From a virus, in IMG/VR virus record IMGVR_UViG_3300032087_004763, positions 78,382 to 142,381 of that record: a DNA stretch of 64,000 nucleotides. One strand, given 5' to 3'. Within the stretch, counting starts at the first letter, position 1. Every line of letters begins with the position of its first letter. A program made the position numbers and the translations under genes. The notes under the pieces were generated by a model that ran no database searches, was not told the origin of the DNA, and saw nothing but the letters and a program-made list of their open reading frames with translations. Of this stretch, positions 57,633-64,000 are shown piece after piece.

Positions 57633-58588
57633 TACCAGTCCCAACGATTACCGTTATCTCTGAAATAATTAACTGTTCTTATGAGAGCTTCTTCTAATGA
57701 GACTTCTGGTCTACTCTCGATCACTTTATATAATTTAGTATTATCTGATTGTAAATGCCAGATCTCCCACGGTCTTACCTTCTCTTGGTCTACTTCAATA
57801 TCAATAGATGGCCATCCCATAATTTTACCAATCATTTCTGCAAGGTCATATATCTTAACTCCGTCTTCACTTCCCATATTGTAGACCTCACCAAACTGAC
57901 CGTTCTCAAGTAGATCAACCGCCATTCGTACAGCGTCTTTTGCATATTGGAAGTCACGGAATGAATTGTTACCGATTCGAAGAGTTCTCGATTTATGTAG
58001 CTGTGAGATAATCTCTGGTATAACGTACTCATGAGTCTCTCTTTCACCGACACAATTAAACTGGCGCATTGCGATTGCAGGTGTATTTGCCTCACGCCAT
58101 CTTACTTGAACTAATCCATCTGCAGCTAATTTAGATACACCGTAGGTCGAATGAGGTTCTACAGGATCAGACTCTTTGATCTTTCCGTCTAGATTGCCAT
58201 AGATCTCTGCAGAGGATACCTGAAGTAATCCTTTGATATCAGCTTGTTCACAAGCCGTAATTACCTTGAGTACGGCTGTAGCATTGATATCAAAGAAGTG
58301 AGCAGGTCTTTGAAAACATTCTGGGATATAAGGTTCTGCAGCATAATTGAAGACATACTCAATATTATGCTTTGTAAAGATTTTTGCCAGGTCGCTAGCC
58401 TCATCCCTGATATCATGCCAAACAAATGTAGCATCTGGATGAATATGTTTCTTTAGACCTGATATTAGATTATCGAGTACGAGTACCTGACAGTTTTTTG
58501 TTTCAATGAGGTAGTCAACAAGATGCGAACCTAAAAATCCAGCACCACCAATCACACAAACATTTTTATTACTAACATCTCTATTCAT
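57632..58588 (-). CDS. NAD-dependent sugar-nucleotide epimerase/dehydratase
   Basis: 318 residues from ATG 58588, which follows the small gene's stop by 2 nt; the ATG at 58606 lies within that gene. 'NVCVIGGAGFLGSHLVDYL' is the cofactor motif, 'VSSAEIYGN' supplies the Ser/Thr and 'STYGVSKLAADGLV' the YxxxK. 'QFNCVGERETHEYVIPEII' and 'RDFQYAKDAVRMAV' are typical of extended SDR epimerases/dehydratases. With the DegT aminotransferase it forms the classic pair for amino-deoxy-sugar synthesis. First gene of the sugar operon by translation order. Confidence 0.9.
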   Translation of the reverse strand: MNRDVSNKNVCVIGGAGFLGSHLVDYLIETKNCQVLVLDNLISGLKKHIHPDATFVWHDIRDEASDLAKIFTKHNIEYVFNYAAEPYIPECFQRPAHFFDINATAVLKVITACEQADIKGLLQVSSAEIYGNLDGKIKESDPVEPHSTYGVSKLAADGLVQVRWREANTPAIAMRQFNCVGERETHEYVIPEIISQLHKSRTLRIGNNSFRDFQYAKDAVRMAVDLLENGQFGEVYNMGSEDGVKIYDLAEMIGKIMGWPSIDIEVDQEKVRPWEIWHLQSDNTKLYKVIESRPEVSLEEALIRTVNYFRDNGNRWDW

Positions 58589-58590
58589 AA

Positions 58591-58761
58591 TTATCGCTTT
58601 TTCCATTCAACACACGTATATGTATATTTTCCGTCGAGCTCATCAGTCATAGCCTTTCCGACATCTCGACACTCAGCCCAGCTTGTAAACCATCCTTGGT
58701 CATAAGCTATAACCTCAGGATTTTGTCCTGAGGTCATTATCATAACTAAAAGTACCCACAT
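58591..58761 (-). CDS. Small secreted or membrane-anchored protein (56 aa)
   Basis: Read on the minus strand: MWVLLVMIMTSGQNPEVIAY, then DQGWFTSWAECRDVGKAMTD, and YTYTCVEWKKR. A short hydrophobic N-terminus followed by 'W.ECR.....C' with two cysteines suggests an exported disulphide protein. Such small 'F....C......C' proteins are common beside holin-type genes in marine phages. Stop is 2 nt before the epimerase ATG. An 8-bp hairpin (58713-58733) lies within its early codons. Confidence 0.65.
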   Translation of the reverse strand: MWVLLVMIMTSGQNPEVIAYDQGWFTSWAECRDVGKAMTDELDGKYTYTCVEWKKR

Positions 58762-58764
58762 AAT

Positions 58765-59073
58765 CTATTTCTTTTTCAGTGCATCCGCTCCAAAGAAAGC
58801 CGAAACTAAAACTGCAATTGATGCAAAATAAGTTGGAGCGATATCAGCAATCAGTTCAGCTGCTGTATCGAGCCCAAACAAAGATGTCATAAATATCCCG
58901 AACGGATACAATAACAAACCAAAAAGTGCGAACCAAGCCATCTTGCGGATCGCATCACGCTGAGCATCAGCGTCTTCCATTTCCTTTCTCATATTCCAAA
59001 GGTACATCTCATGTTCTTCATTACTAACTACCCCATCACCATTCGTATCTGCTGGGTGTTGACCTTCTGCCAT
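58765..59073 (-). CDS. Membrane protein with EF-hand-like calcium loop
   Basis: 102 residues. 'DTNGDGVVSNEE' is a perfect 12-residue EF-hand loop (D1, N3, D5, S9, E12) close to the N-terminus. Two hydrophobic spans follow, near 'AWFALFGLLLYPFGIFMTSLF' and 'APTYFASIAVLVSAFFGADAL', separated by a short loop, ending in KKK. Topology and size fit a holin-like protein, but no lysis gene is recognised adjacent. Calcium-dependent gating is inference only. Confidence 0.6.
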   Translation of the reverse strand: MAEGQHPADTNGDGVVSNEEHEMYLWNMRKEMEDADAQRDAIRKMAWFALFGLLLYPFGIFMTSLFGLDTAAELIADIAPTYFASIAVLVSAFFGADALKKK

Positions 59074-59102
59074 ATCTCTCTCCTATGGTAGATTGTTTAT
59101 AG

Positions 59103-59492
59103 TTATGCGTTATCGTCAATCCATGAAGTAGAACTTTCATCCCATATCCACATTTCATTACCACTTGGATTAGCGGGAGGTTGTGACGGTGGTTCCCATA
59201 TACATGTTGTTTCATTTAATGTCCAAGAATTATACACCTGTGGTGAAATAAATGCATCTCTTGATGAATCGTATATTAAGCCGATACCCGCATAATTTTT
59301 ACGTGGATTTGTAATTCCTTGTAGTGTTCCGGTTTTATAAGTTTGTTTCCAAGTGCCGGCTTCCATATTGTTTAAGTATGCAGCACCGATAGATTCTTGC
59401 ACAATACCATCGCTGTCTTTAGCAATACCATCTTCAAGAGTAACTACCTTCTCAACTACATTATTTGATCCTAGTTTTGCAAAATGTATCAT
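59103..59492 (-). CDS. Putative virion/fibre-associated protein
   Basis: 129 residues. 'MIHFAKLGSNNVVEKVVTLEDG' followed by 'AAYLNNMEAGTWKQTYKTG', 'RKNYAGIGLIYDSSRDAFI' and 'PPANPSGNEMWIWDESSTSW' is a pattern common in marine phages ('FAKL...N.VE.V......R.N.A..G..YD...DAF....P..SW.L......W..P'). Usually found next to tail/fibre genes. Role unknown. Its start overlaps the glycine-rich gene's stop by 4 bp. Confidence 0.65.
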   Translation of the reverse strand: MIHFAKLGSNNVVEKVVTLEDGIAKDSDGIVQESIGAAYLNNMEAGTWKQTYKTGTLQGITNPRKNYAGIGLIYDSSRDAFISPQVYNSWTLNETTCIWEPPSQPPANPSGNEMWIWDESSTSWIDDNA

Positions 59493-60481
59493 GAGAATGT
59501 TATACTCCCGTTCCCAGTAAACGTGTATACTGTATCTGTACCCACAGTAGCTGTAGACGGTGATCCTGTAGTACCTGATACCGTATAGGAATTAGGTACT
59601 CTTATAATTGCTATACCATCTGAACCAGCACCACCTAGACCAGTACCACCATAGGCCCCACCTCCACCGCCACTTCCGTATCCGGTTGCATCAGCTCCAT
59701 TATTACCAGTTCCGACATTACCATCACCGCCACCGCCAGAGCCTCCTGATCCAACCGTGATGGAGCTACTACCGGCCCCACCTCCACCGCCACCAGCGTA
59801 TGTTACACTCGAACCAGTGATATCGGATGCCTTGCCGTCACCTCCATCTCCGGCTGAAGAAAAACCCACTGCATCTGCACCTGCGCTGCCGGCCCCACCG
59901 CCGCCACCGCCGCCATCATTACTATCTCCGACATTACAACCAGTGCCGCCATCATTACCATATCCGTAGGTTCCTGATGCTCCTGCTTGAGATGGCTGAT
60001 TTCCAGTGCCCCCCGGCTGCGGGTTGACTCTATCAGAACCTCCGCCGCCTGATCCGCCATCTGCGCCATTCGCAATAGAGCTTGAACCGTGAGATCCACC
60101 ACCACCACCGCCTTTTGCGGTTAGGCTGAATGCAGTAGTATCAGAACCATTGCTCCCCTTGACGCTACTAGATGCAGCTCCTGCACCGCCAGAACCTACT
60201 ACAATATTGTAAGTACCAGCCGCGGGCTGTAGTGTAGGATTATCAATCATACCGCCGGCTCCTCCACCTCCACCGGTGAAACACCCGCCGCCACCACCGC
60301 CGGCAACAAGTAGTACTCTAACTGCAGGAGGTAGTGGATCATTATCTCCTGACCAACCATCACCATCTTCTTGTCGGTCATGAACGAAGTTCAGAGAATA
60401 TATTCCACCGTGAGTATTATCAGATGAAGCTGTCTTTGGGTTCTTTTTACCTATAAGACTGCCGTTATAACGATTGGCCAT
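59489..60481 (-). CDS. Glycine-rich adhesin-like protein (polyglycine-II type)
   Basis: 330 residues. Residues about 55-280 are made of GGGGGG clusters alternating with short variable loops (for example 'VLLVAGGGGGGCFTGGGGGAGG' and 'TYAGGGGGGAGSS'). The short C-terminal domain ends 'TVYTFTGNGSITFS'. This matches the glycine-rich motif design of receptor-binding adhesins of T4-like phages such as gp38 of Salmonella phage S16, where glycine motifs form a polyglycine-II core and loops bind receptor. N-terminal 'NRYNGSLIGKKNP' is conserved in marine fibres. Confidence 0.68.
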   Translation of the reverse strand: MANRYNGSLIGKKNPKTASSDNTHGGIYSLNFVHDRQEDGDGWSGDNDPLPPAVRVLLVAGGGGGGCFTGGGGGAGGMIDNPTLQPAAGTYNIVVGSGGAGAASSSVKGSNGSDTTAFSLTAKGGGGGGSHGSSSIANGADGGSGGGGSDRVNPQPGGTGNQPSQAGASGTYGYGNDGGTGCNVGDSNDGGGGGGGAGSAGADAVGFSSAGDGGDGKASDITGSSVTYAGGGGGGAGSSSITVGSGGSGGGGDGNVGTGNNGADATGYGSGGGGGAYGGTGLGGAGSDGIAIIRVPNSYTVSGTTGSPSTATVGTDTVYTFTGNGSITFS

Positions 60482-60835
60482 TTATGATATCTCTTGATAC
60501 GAGCAGACAGCCTCAAGGTCTGATGCTGCACTTGCAGTCAACCTTAATGCGTCGCCTTCTTCTAGAAAGATTGATTTATGCAGCACGTCGATCGTAGTAT
60601 CAGCGGGGACTGTAATTGTCTTTGCTATATGATATGCGGTTGAGCTTCTATATACGTCGACGTTAACCGTAGCATCATTAGTACCATCAACATTTGATAT
60701 GTACAAAGCAGTGACTTTGAATATTTTATTGCTTGATGCTGAATTAGTGACAATGGCTGTAGCTGATGTTCCTATCGCCTGAACTGCTAATTTCCCTACA
60801 GCTGTAGAGACATTAAATATATTTGGGTTTGCCAT
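60482..60835 (-). CDS. Small virion structural protein
   Basis: 117 residues. Beta-rich 'TSATAIVTNSASSNKIFKVTALYISNVDGTNDATVNVDVYR' with 'DTTIDVLHKSIFLEEGDALRL' matches a frequent phage structural jelly-roll family ('...A.y.sN.d....v.v.......L...e.ifL.eGD.l....'). Low charge and no Cys until the C-terminus. Coupled to the following glycine-rich protein by adjacency. Confidence 0.65.
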   Translation of the reverse strand: MANPNIFNVSTAVGKLAVQAIGTSATAIVTNSASSNKIFKVTALYISNVDGTNDATVNVDVYRSSTAYHIAKTITVPADTTIDVLHKSIFLEEGDALRLTASAASDLEAVCSYQEIS

Positions 60836-61041
60836 TAATCATCTCCTGACAATATTGTATTGTACGTAATAATAGCACCTGCCGCTCGATCAATCACGTA
60901 ATCAGAATCTATTAACGCAATGACTGCTGCTGAATCGGTGCCGCCACCAACACCGGCTGCAAGTGCTCCAGCGGTAAGATTAGCGTCAGCATCAATTTCC
61001 TTTGCTAGCTTTGCAAGTAAACGGTTCCTGGTATTCGACAT
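60835..61041 (-). CDS. Small structural or fibre-related protein
   Basis: 68 residues: 'NRLLAKLAKEIDADANLTAGALAAGVG' and 'DSAAVIALIDSDYVIDRAAG'. The 'DSAAVIALIDSDYV' type repeat is frequent in cyanophage fibre proteins, which suggests a linker or fibre accessory. TAATG overlap with the downstream gene and a late promoter 30 nt upstream. Confidence 0.5.
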   Translation of the reverse strand: MSNTRNRLLAKLAKEIDADANLTAGALAAGVGGGTDSAAVIALIDSDYVIDRAAGAIITYNTILSGDD

Positions 61042-61069
61042 AATTTAATCTCTATGAAAGTAATATTAT

Positions 61070-61570
61070 CTATTTATACCTCAAAGCTTCTTCGAGTTGG
61101 ACAAATAGATATTCTTCTAGATCATCTTCATTTGCTTGATACCGAATACCGATACCACCTTTTGATTCCCATGCTTTAATATTAGATGGCTTGTCATCAA
61201 TCAAGATGTTTGGCATTCCATCAAGCCGATTCGTCGCATAATTTTCTTTACGACCAGTCACAATGAACCGATCAGCGCCTGGAAACCAATGATGTTCTTC
61301 TAACCAACGACGCTTCCAATACGCTGAGTTATCACGATCACCACGTAAAGGTGATGTGTTAATTCCCCAGTTTTCTCCACGTGTGAGTACGCGTACATGC
61401 TGAATTAGTTGTCCAGATGTTTCGAATGGGTCAAGTGTATAGAAGAAGTTAGTACCTTGAAGATCAAGTATTGATTTTTCTTTCACTAGTTTCCAATGTG
61501 GTACTCCGTGAAACCGTTCGAGGCCTCCGAAGAAGTCGGCGATTACGCCATCCATATCTACATATATCAT
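61070..61570 (-). CDS. HAD-family phosphatase (5'(3')-nucleotidase-like)
   Basis: 166 residues from ATG 61570 (ATGA overlap with the upstream stop); an ATG at 61585 is an alternative. 'MIYVDMDGVIADFFGGLE' is HAD motif I (DxDGV), 'RFIVTGRKENYA' carries motif II/III residues, and 'NILIDDKPSNIKAWESKGGIGI' motif IV (DD). The overall pattern matches 5'(3')-deoxyribonucleotidase (NT5C) proteins found in many T4-like phages. Likely role: dephosphorylation of nucleotides or a sugar phosphate. Confidence 0.78.
   Translation of the reverse strand: MIYVDMDGVIADFFGGLERFHGVPHWKLVKEKSILDLQGTNFFYTLDPFETSGQLIQHVRVLTRGENWGINTSPLRGDRDNSAYWKRRWLEEHHWFPGADRFIVTGRKENYATNRLDGMPNILIDDKPSNIKAWESKGGIGIRYQANEDDLEEYLFVQLEEALRYK
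61071..61078 (-). promoter_or_regulatory. T4-type late promoter upstream of the glycine-rich adhesin block
   Basis: Exact minus-strand TATAAATA, 29 nt before the ATG at 61041, at the end of the HAD gene. Would transcribe 60835 through the adhesin gene. Confidence 0.6.
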
Positions 61571-61953
61571 TTTTCTCTTATCCATACTGAGTCAGTAGCA
61601 AGTCTAAAGCTACCGAGAAATTCAAAATTATATCCTGATCCCCATTGTTCTGGTGCGACCAAGCTCACCCACGTGGCGCCATCTTCTTTCTTATACAGAT
61701 GGTAGACTTCACCAACCTTTGGGCTAAAACTAATATTGGCTGTGTAGATCAGCTCGTTGTCTGCAGCTGTCTCTACCAGTTTCTTAAATTCTGCTTCAAG
61801 CTCTTCGTACCGAGTCTTGAGTTTGTTCTGTGCTTCCTTGACCTTGACCTCACGATAGTCCTTTGTATCAGGTAGCGTGATCGCTGGAGCAGCAACGTTA
61901 TCGCCATACGCCATGGTCATCTTGTTATCTGCTACACGATCTGGTTTCTTCAT
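61567..61953 (-). CDS. DUF2452 protein
   Basis: 128 residues. 'KKPDRVADNKMTMAYGDNVAAPAITLPD', 'KTRYEELEAEFKKLVE' and 'GEVYHLYKKEDGATWVSLVAPEQWG...FLGSFRLATDSVW' agree with the DUF2452 family, which occurs in phages and bacteria with unknown function. Tight overlap with both neighbours (ATGA pattern). In phages it often sits with early small genes. Confidence 0.75.
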   Translation of the reverse strand: MKKPDRVADNKMTMAYGDNVAAPAITLPDTKDYREVKVKEAQNKLKTRYEELEAEFKKLVETAADNELIYTANISFSPKVGEVYHLYKKEDGATWVSLVAPEQWGSGYNFEFLGSFRLATDSVWIREK

Positions 61954-62216
61954 AATACATGCCTCAAAAAAGCCGTGAAGAGCATAAAGCCCATCACGGA
62001 ATTAAGAATAATAAGAGCTCGGTCTTTCCAAGCAAGAGATACATATAGCCAACCTGCAGTACCAAGCCAGCTAAAAACAATGTCGTAAATTCGAGGGACT
62101 TCATCTACTGACCTACATGCAACTGCAATCAAAACAAAGACCGTGGCTATCCACTTAATATAGTAGACGTAGCCAGTGGTCTTAATGAGCGTTATGTTAT
62201 CAGACGGCTTCTTCAC
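61950..62216 (-). CDS. Small membrane protein
   Basis: 88 residues with about three hydrophobic spans, near 'YIKWIATVFVLIAVACRS', 'IVFSWLGTAGWLYVSLAW' and 'ALIILNSVMGFMLFTAFL'. Resembles small inner-membrane phage proteins of unknown role; a holin-like function is possible but unproven. ATGA overlaps on both sides. Confidence 0.55.
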   Translation of the reverse strand: MKKPSDNITLIKTTGYVYYIKWIATVFVLIAVACRSVDEVPRIYDIVFSWLGTAGWLYVSLAWKDRALIILNSVMGFMLFTAFLRHVL

Positions 62217-62401
62217 GAAGCCTCCCGATACTCTTCCATCTTAATCAGATGGGCCATGTAGACGAGTACCATCTGAGCACCCTTGAGTGAAGACTCGTAC
62301 TCAAACAAAGCAGTCTCGAACTGCTTGATCTGCTCCTCATTGAAAGCATTCATTGCAATACCTTCCATTAGAACCTTCTGGAATTCGTTTGAAATATTCA
62401 T
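62213..62401 (-). CDS. Small hypothetical protein
   Basis: 62 residues, mostly helical: 'EFQKVLMEGIAMNAFNEEQIKQFETALFEYESSLKGAQMVLVYM'. No family recognised. Coupled to the 136-residue gene upstream by ATGA overlap; likely early expression from the promoter at 62837. Confidence 0.5.
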   Translation of the reverse strand: MNISNEFQKVLMEGIAMNAFNEEQIKQFETALFEYESSLKGAQMVLVYMAHLIKMEEYREAS

Positions 62402-62808
62402 ACTGTAATTTCTCCATTTTTCACTGCATTCTTAAAAGTCTTGTAATCTTCAAACATGAACTCCATGAGCTCACCATCCTTGTCAAACTTCCAGAATTCA
62501 CACTTACCTTTCATACTATTGTAACCAAGTGAAGGCGCAACACCACAAATCATTTCACCAGTTTCCATATCACAAACACGGAAGTCATCGTACAAATCGC
62601 CATCCATCGGGCAGTTATTCTTGAAGAACACATAGTTCTTGTCACCATCGATAACACCCATCTTTACAAGATAAGCAACACGACCTTTGAGCTTGAGCAT
62701 GCGTGACTTCAAACCCTTATCACGGCAGAACCAGTCAAAGAAACCAAAACAATCGTTTTCAGTTGTGCCTACAGGATCTGCCAAGAACTCGTTAATTGTG
62801 ATATTCAT
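62398..62808 (-). CDS. Hypothetical early protein
   Basis: 136 residues with GAGGAG 7 nt before the ATG. Contains 'DCFGFFDWFCRDKGLKSRMLKLKGRVAYLV' and 'FKNNCPMDGDLYDDFRVCDMETGEMICGVAPSLGYN'. The same core appears in many phages as an uncharacterised small early protein ('F.DWFCKD..L..R...L......L...'). First gene of the promoter at 62837. Cysteines at several positions could bind metal, but spacing is irregular. Confidence 0.6.
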   Translation of the reverse strand: MNITINEFLADPVGTTENDCFGFFDWFCRDKGLKSRMLKLKGRVAYLVKMGVIDGDKNYVFFKNNCPMDGDLYDDFRVCDMETGEMICGVAPSLGYNSMKGKCEFWKFDKDGELMEFMFEDYKTFKNAVKNGEITV

Positions 62809-62836
62809 AATTTATCTCCTCATTGATTATGGTACC

Positions 62837-62863
62837 ATTATACCAAATCCTTCAGAAATGTAC
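62837..62863 (-). promoter_or_regulatory. Early-type promoter with ATGGTACCAT palindrome
   Basis: GTACAT (62858-62863), 15 nt, TATAAT (62837-62842), followed by ATGGTACCAT (62829-62838) and then TGAGGAG before the gene. Same design as 47892-47919. Confidence 0.68.
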
Positions 62864-62915
62864 ATACTTTTTTTTACTTTTTTTTCACAAAAGTTTTTAG
62901 AACGATATCAACAGC

Positions 62916-63584
62916 TTATGGCCAAAACTTACGGCGATTATACTTTTCGATTGTTTCATGCAGCATCTGTGTCCAGTTATCGCGATGCTCTTTAAAGACA
63001 AGCGGCTCATGATCGTCAACATCCATGACAACCGCTAGGTTTGTGACAGGCATGCCAGTACGCTCTTCGAACATAATCGCGTATGCAGCCATTTGACAGA
63101 AGTAATTTGAGATCTTTTCTTTCTTCTTTGGATACCGTGAGGTCTTCCAATCAAGTATTGAGACTACACCATCGAACTCAGCAATAGCGTCACAACGCCC
63201 AGCCAACTGAAGATGCTTGCTATACAGAGGAACTTCAATCCCAAAGATACGTCCAATCCGTGAGTCGAGTATGGGTTGAATGTTAGCCAAGCTCTGGCGA
63301 ATGTGTGGGAGATATTCTGTCGTATCTTTTCCATTTAAATAGTCCTCAATAATAGAATGCACTTTCGTGCCTCTACTTGAAGCACGACCACTTACTCTGT
63401 TAGCTTCCTCTTCGCCGACACGATTTCTCCAGGCTTGAATGGCTTCTTCTGTTAGGATACTTAAGACAGTAGTGACACTAGGAAAGGCACCGTCAGGAGT
63501 AGAGTATAATCTACCGCTGTCAGTGGACTCGGCATCTAAGTCATCGTACCCGAGATCAATTTGTTCATGTTGAAATACTCTCAT
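62916..63584 (-). CDS. PD-(D/E)XK exonuclease-like protein
   Basis: 222 residues. 'SRGTKVHSIIEDYLNGKD' (His motif), 'LAGRCDAIAEFDGVVSILDWKTSRYPKKKEKI' (GxxD...DWK) and 'YFCQMAAYAIMFEE' (QxxxY) form the RecB/Cas4-like PD-(D/E)XK nuclease order. Catalytic D, D, K visible. N-terminal 'GAFPSVTTVLSIL' is typical of phage exonucleases. Likely degrades or processes DNA during replication or host takeover. Stands in the early region. Confidence 0.85.
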   Translation of the reverse strand: MRVFQHEQIDLGYDDLDAESTDSGRLYSTPDGAFPSVTTVLSILTEEAIQAWRNRVGEEEANRVSGRASSRGTKVHSIIEDYLNGKDTTEYLPHIRQSLANIQPILDSRIGRIFGIEVPLYSKHLQLAGRCDAIAEFDGVVSILDWKTSRYPKKKEKISNYFCQMAAYAIMFEERTGMPVTNLAVVMDVDDHEPLVFKEHRDNWTQMLHETIEKYNRRKFWP

Positions 63585-63586
63585 AT

Positions 63587-63820
63587 TTATACTTTAATCG
63601 TACTTTTACGTCCTGCACTTTTCTTAATTCGTTTTAAATGATCTTGCCAGTCCGATCCAGCACGGGTCATTGTGCTCTTATGATCGGTAATCGGATTCAA
63701 TGGTTGAAGCTGAATCTTAAGTTTCGGATTGTCTTCTTTGAACTGATCTAATTCAGACATCTTCATTTCGTGTTCAACGATCTCATCAGTATCGGTATTT
63801 CGAAAAACATATGTTGGCAT
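63587..63820 (-). CDS. FmdB-like small protein lacking the zinc cysteines
   Basis: 77 residues. 'MPTYVFRNTDTDEIVEHEMKMSELDQF' matches the FmdB/zinc-ribbon start 'MPTYEFRC..TGE.FE...', but the Cys pairs are replaced, so no zinc is likely bound. 'AGSDWQDHLKRIKKSAGRKSTIKV' is the basic C-terminus common in T4-like phages. Function unknown; a DNA-associated role is possible. Confidence 0.65.
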   Translation of the reverse strand: MPTYVFRNTDTDEIVEHEMKMSELDQFKEDNPKLKIQLQPLNPITDHKSTMTRAGSDWQDHLKRIKKSAGRKSTIKV

Positions 63821-63999
63821 TACTCGTCAATCTCCCATCGCGATTGATATTCTAGTGCGTGACGACACGCGTGGATGTAATCCTTATCCTCATCTGATAA
63901 GACAGACCAGAATTTAGTAATAGTATATATGTGTTCATCAACCTCAAACTGTCTCTCTAAGTGCTTGTTGGACTCCATCATCTCTTGTAACTGGTCCAT
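63820..63999 (-). CDS. Small hypothetical protein (59 aa, start may lie beyond the window)
   Basis: Reads MDQLQEMMESNKHLERQFEV, DEHIYTITKFWSVLSDEDKD, YIHACRHALEYQSRWEIDE. Helical and acidic. TAATG overlap with the next gene. The first visible ATG is one base from the right edge, so an upstream start cannot be excluded. This style of short protein ('W..LSDEDKDYI.....AL') recurs in marine T4-like phages. Confidence 0.6.
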   Translation of the reverse strand: MDQLQEMMESNKHLERQFEVDEHIYTITKFWSVLSDEDKDYIHACRHALEYQSRWEIDE

Positions 64000-64000
64000 T

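Noticed and set aside
58713-58733. 8-bp hairpin as a terminator
   Set aside because: No T-run on either strand, and it lies in codons 10-17 of a small gene.
59757-59969. Proline/Ala-rich plus-strand frame opposite the glycine-rich gene
   Set aside because: It is the antisense of GGN/CCN repeats and has no ribosome site; a composition artefact.
63584-63591. TATAAATA on the minus strand at the nuclease start
   Set aside because: It overlaps the start codon itself (TATAAATATG), leaving no transcribed leader; probably chance.

Overview
The window is a 64 kb stretch of a tailed-phage genome of the marine T4-like (cyanomyovirus or related) type. The main evidence is a contiguous set of contractile-tail genes resembling T4 gp25, gp6, gp7, gp8, gp5, a gp27-type hub protein, gp53, gp48, gp4, a tail-tube-fold protein, gp26 with a gp51-like extension, and a tape measure. 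Single-strand binding protein gp32 and late co-activator gp33 are also present, together with repeated TATAAATA late-promoter octamers. There is no integrase, insertion sequence or CRISPR array. The host cannot be read from the sequence; no photosynthesis gene lies in the window. Genes are tightly packed, usually with ATGA or TAATG overlaps.

Layout. 1-12.2 kb (minus strand): host-recognition genes, comprising a fibre-assembly-like protein, fibre proteins, four tandem LamG-like paralogues and a 1676-residue fibre. 12.2-15.1 kb (plus): an accessory island with a membrane fatty-acid desaturase, 2-oxoglutarate/Fe(II)-oxygenase-like proteins and a GNAT-like protein, fired divergently from the fibre operon. 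15.1-18.3 kb (minus): two glycosyltransferase-like proteins, a radical SAM enzyme and a methyltransferase, placed inside the tail module. 18.3-36.3 kb (minus): virion, baseplate wedge and hub genes. 36.3-40.4 kb (plus): gp4, tube-like protein, gp26/gp51 and tape measure. 40.4-45.0 kb (minus): gp32, two oxygenases, gp33 and small genes. 45.0-45.4 kb: tRNA-Arg(UCU), a probable structured RNA and a 20-bp inverted repeat. 45.4-48.1 kb: small early-type genes, two SprT-like metalloproteases and an epimerase. 48.1-58.6 kb (minus): a continuous sugar operon with about nine glycosyltransferase-like proteins, a cytidylyltransferase, an FkbM methyltransferase, a DegT aminotransferase and a second epimerase. 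58.6-64 kb: an EF-hand membrane protein, a glycine-rich adhesin-like protein, a HAD phosphatase, small early genes and a PD-(D/E)XK nuclease.

How it fits together. Structural genes are linked to gp33-dependent late promoters (TATAAATA). Several small-gene blocks and gp32 share another promoter type: a GTACAT/GTACTT box, 15-16 bp, then a TATAAT-like box. The sugar operon and the radical SAM block could build or modify a glycan, on the virion or the host surface. Most notable are an in-frame stop dividing gp6, a T-TTT-TTA slippery site that would join gp26 to a start-less gp51-like frame just before the tape measure, the sugar operon, the tandem LamG array and the structured RNA beside the tRNA. 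Several short genes below 60 codons were found by direct translation.
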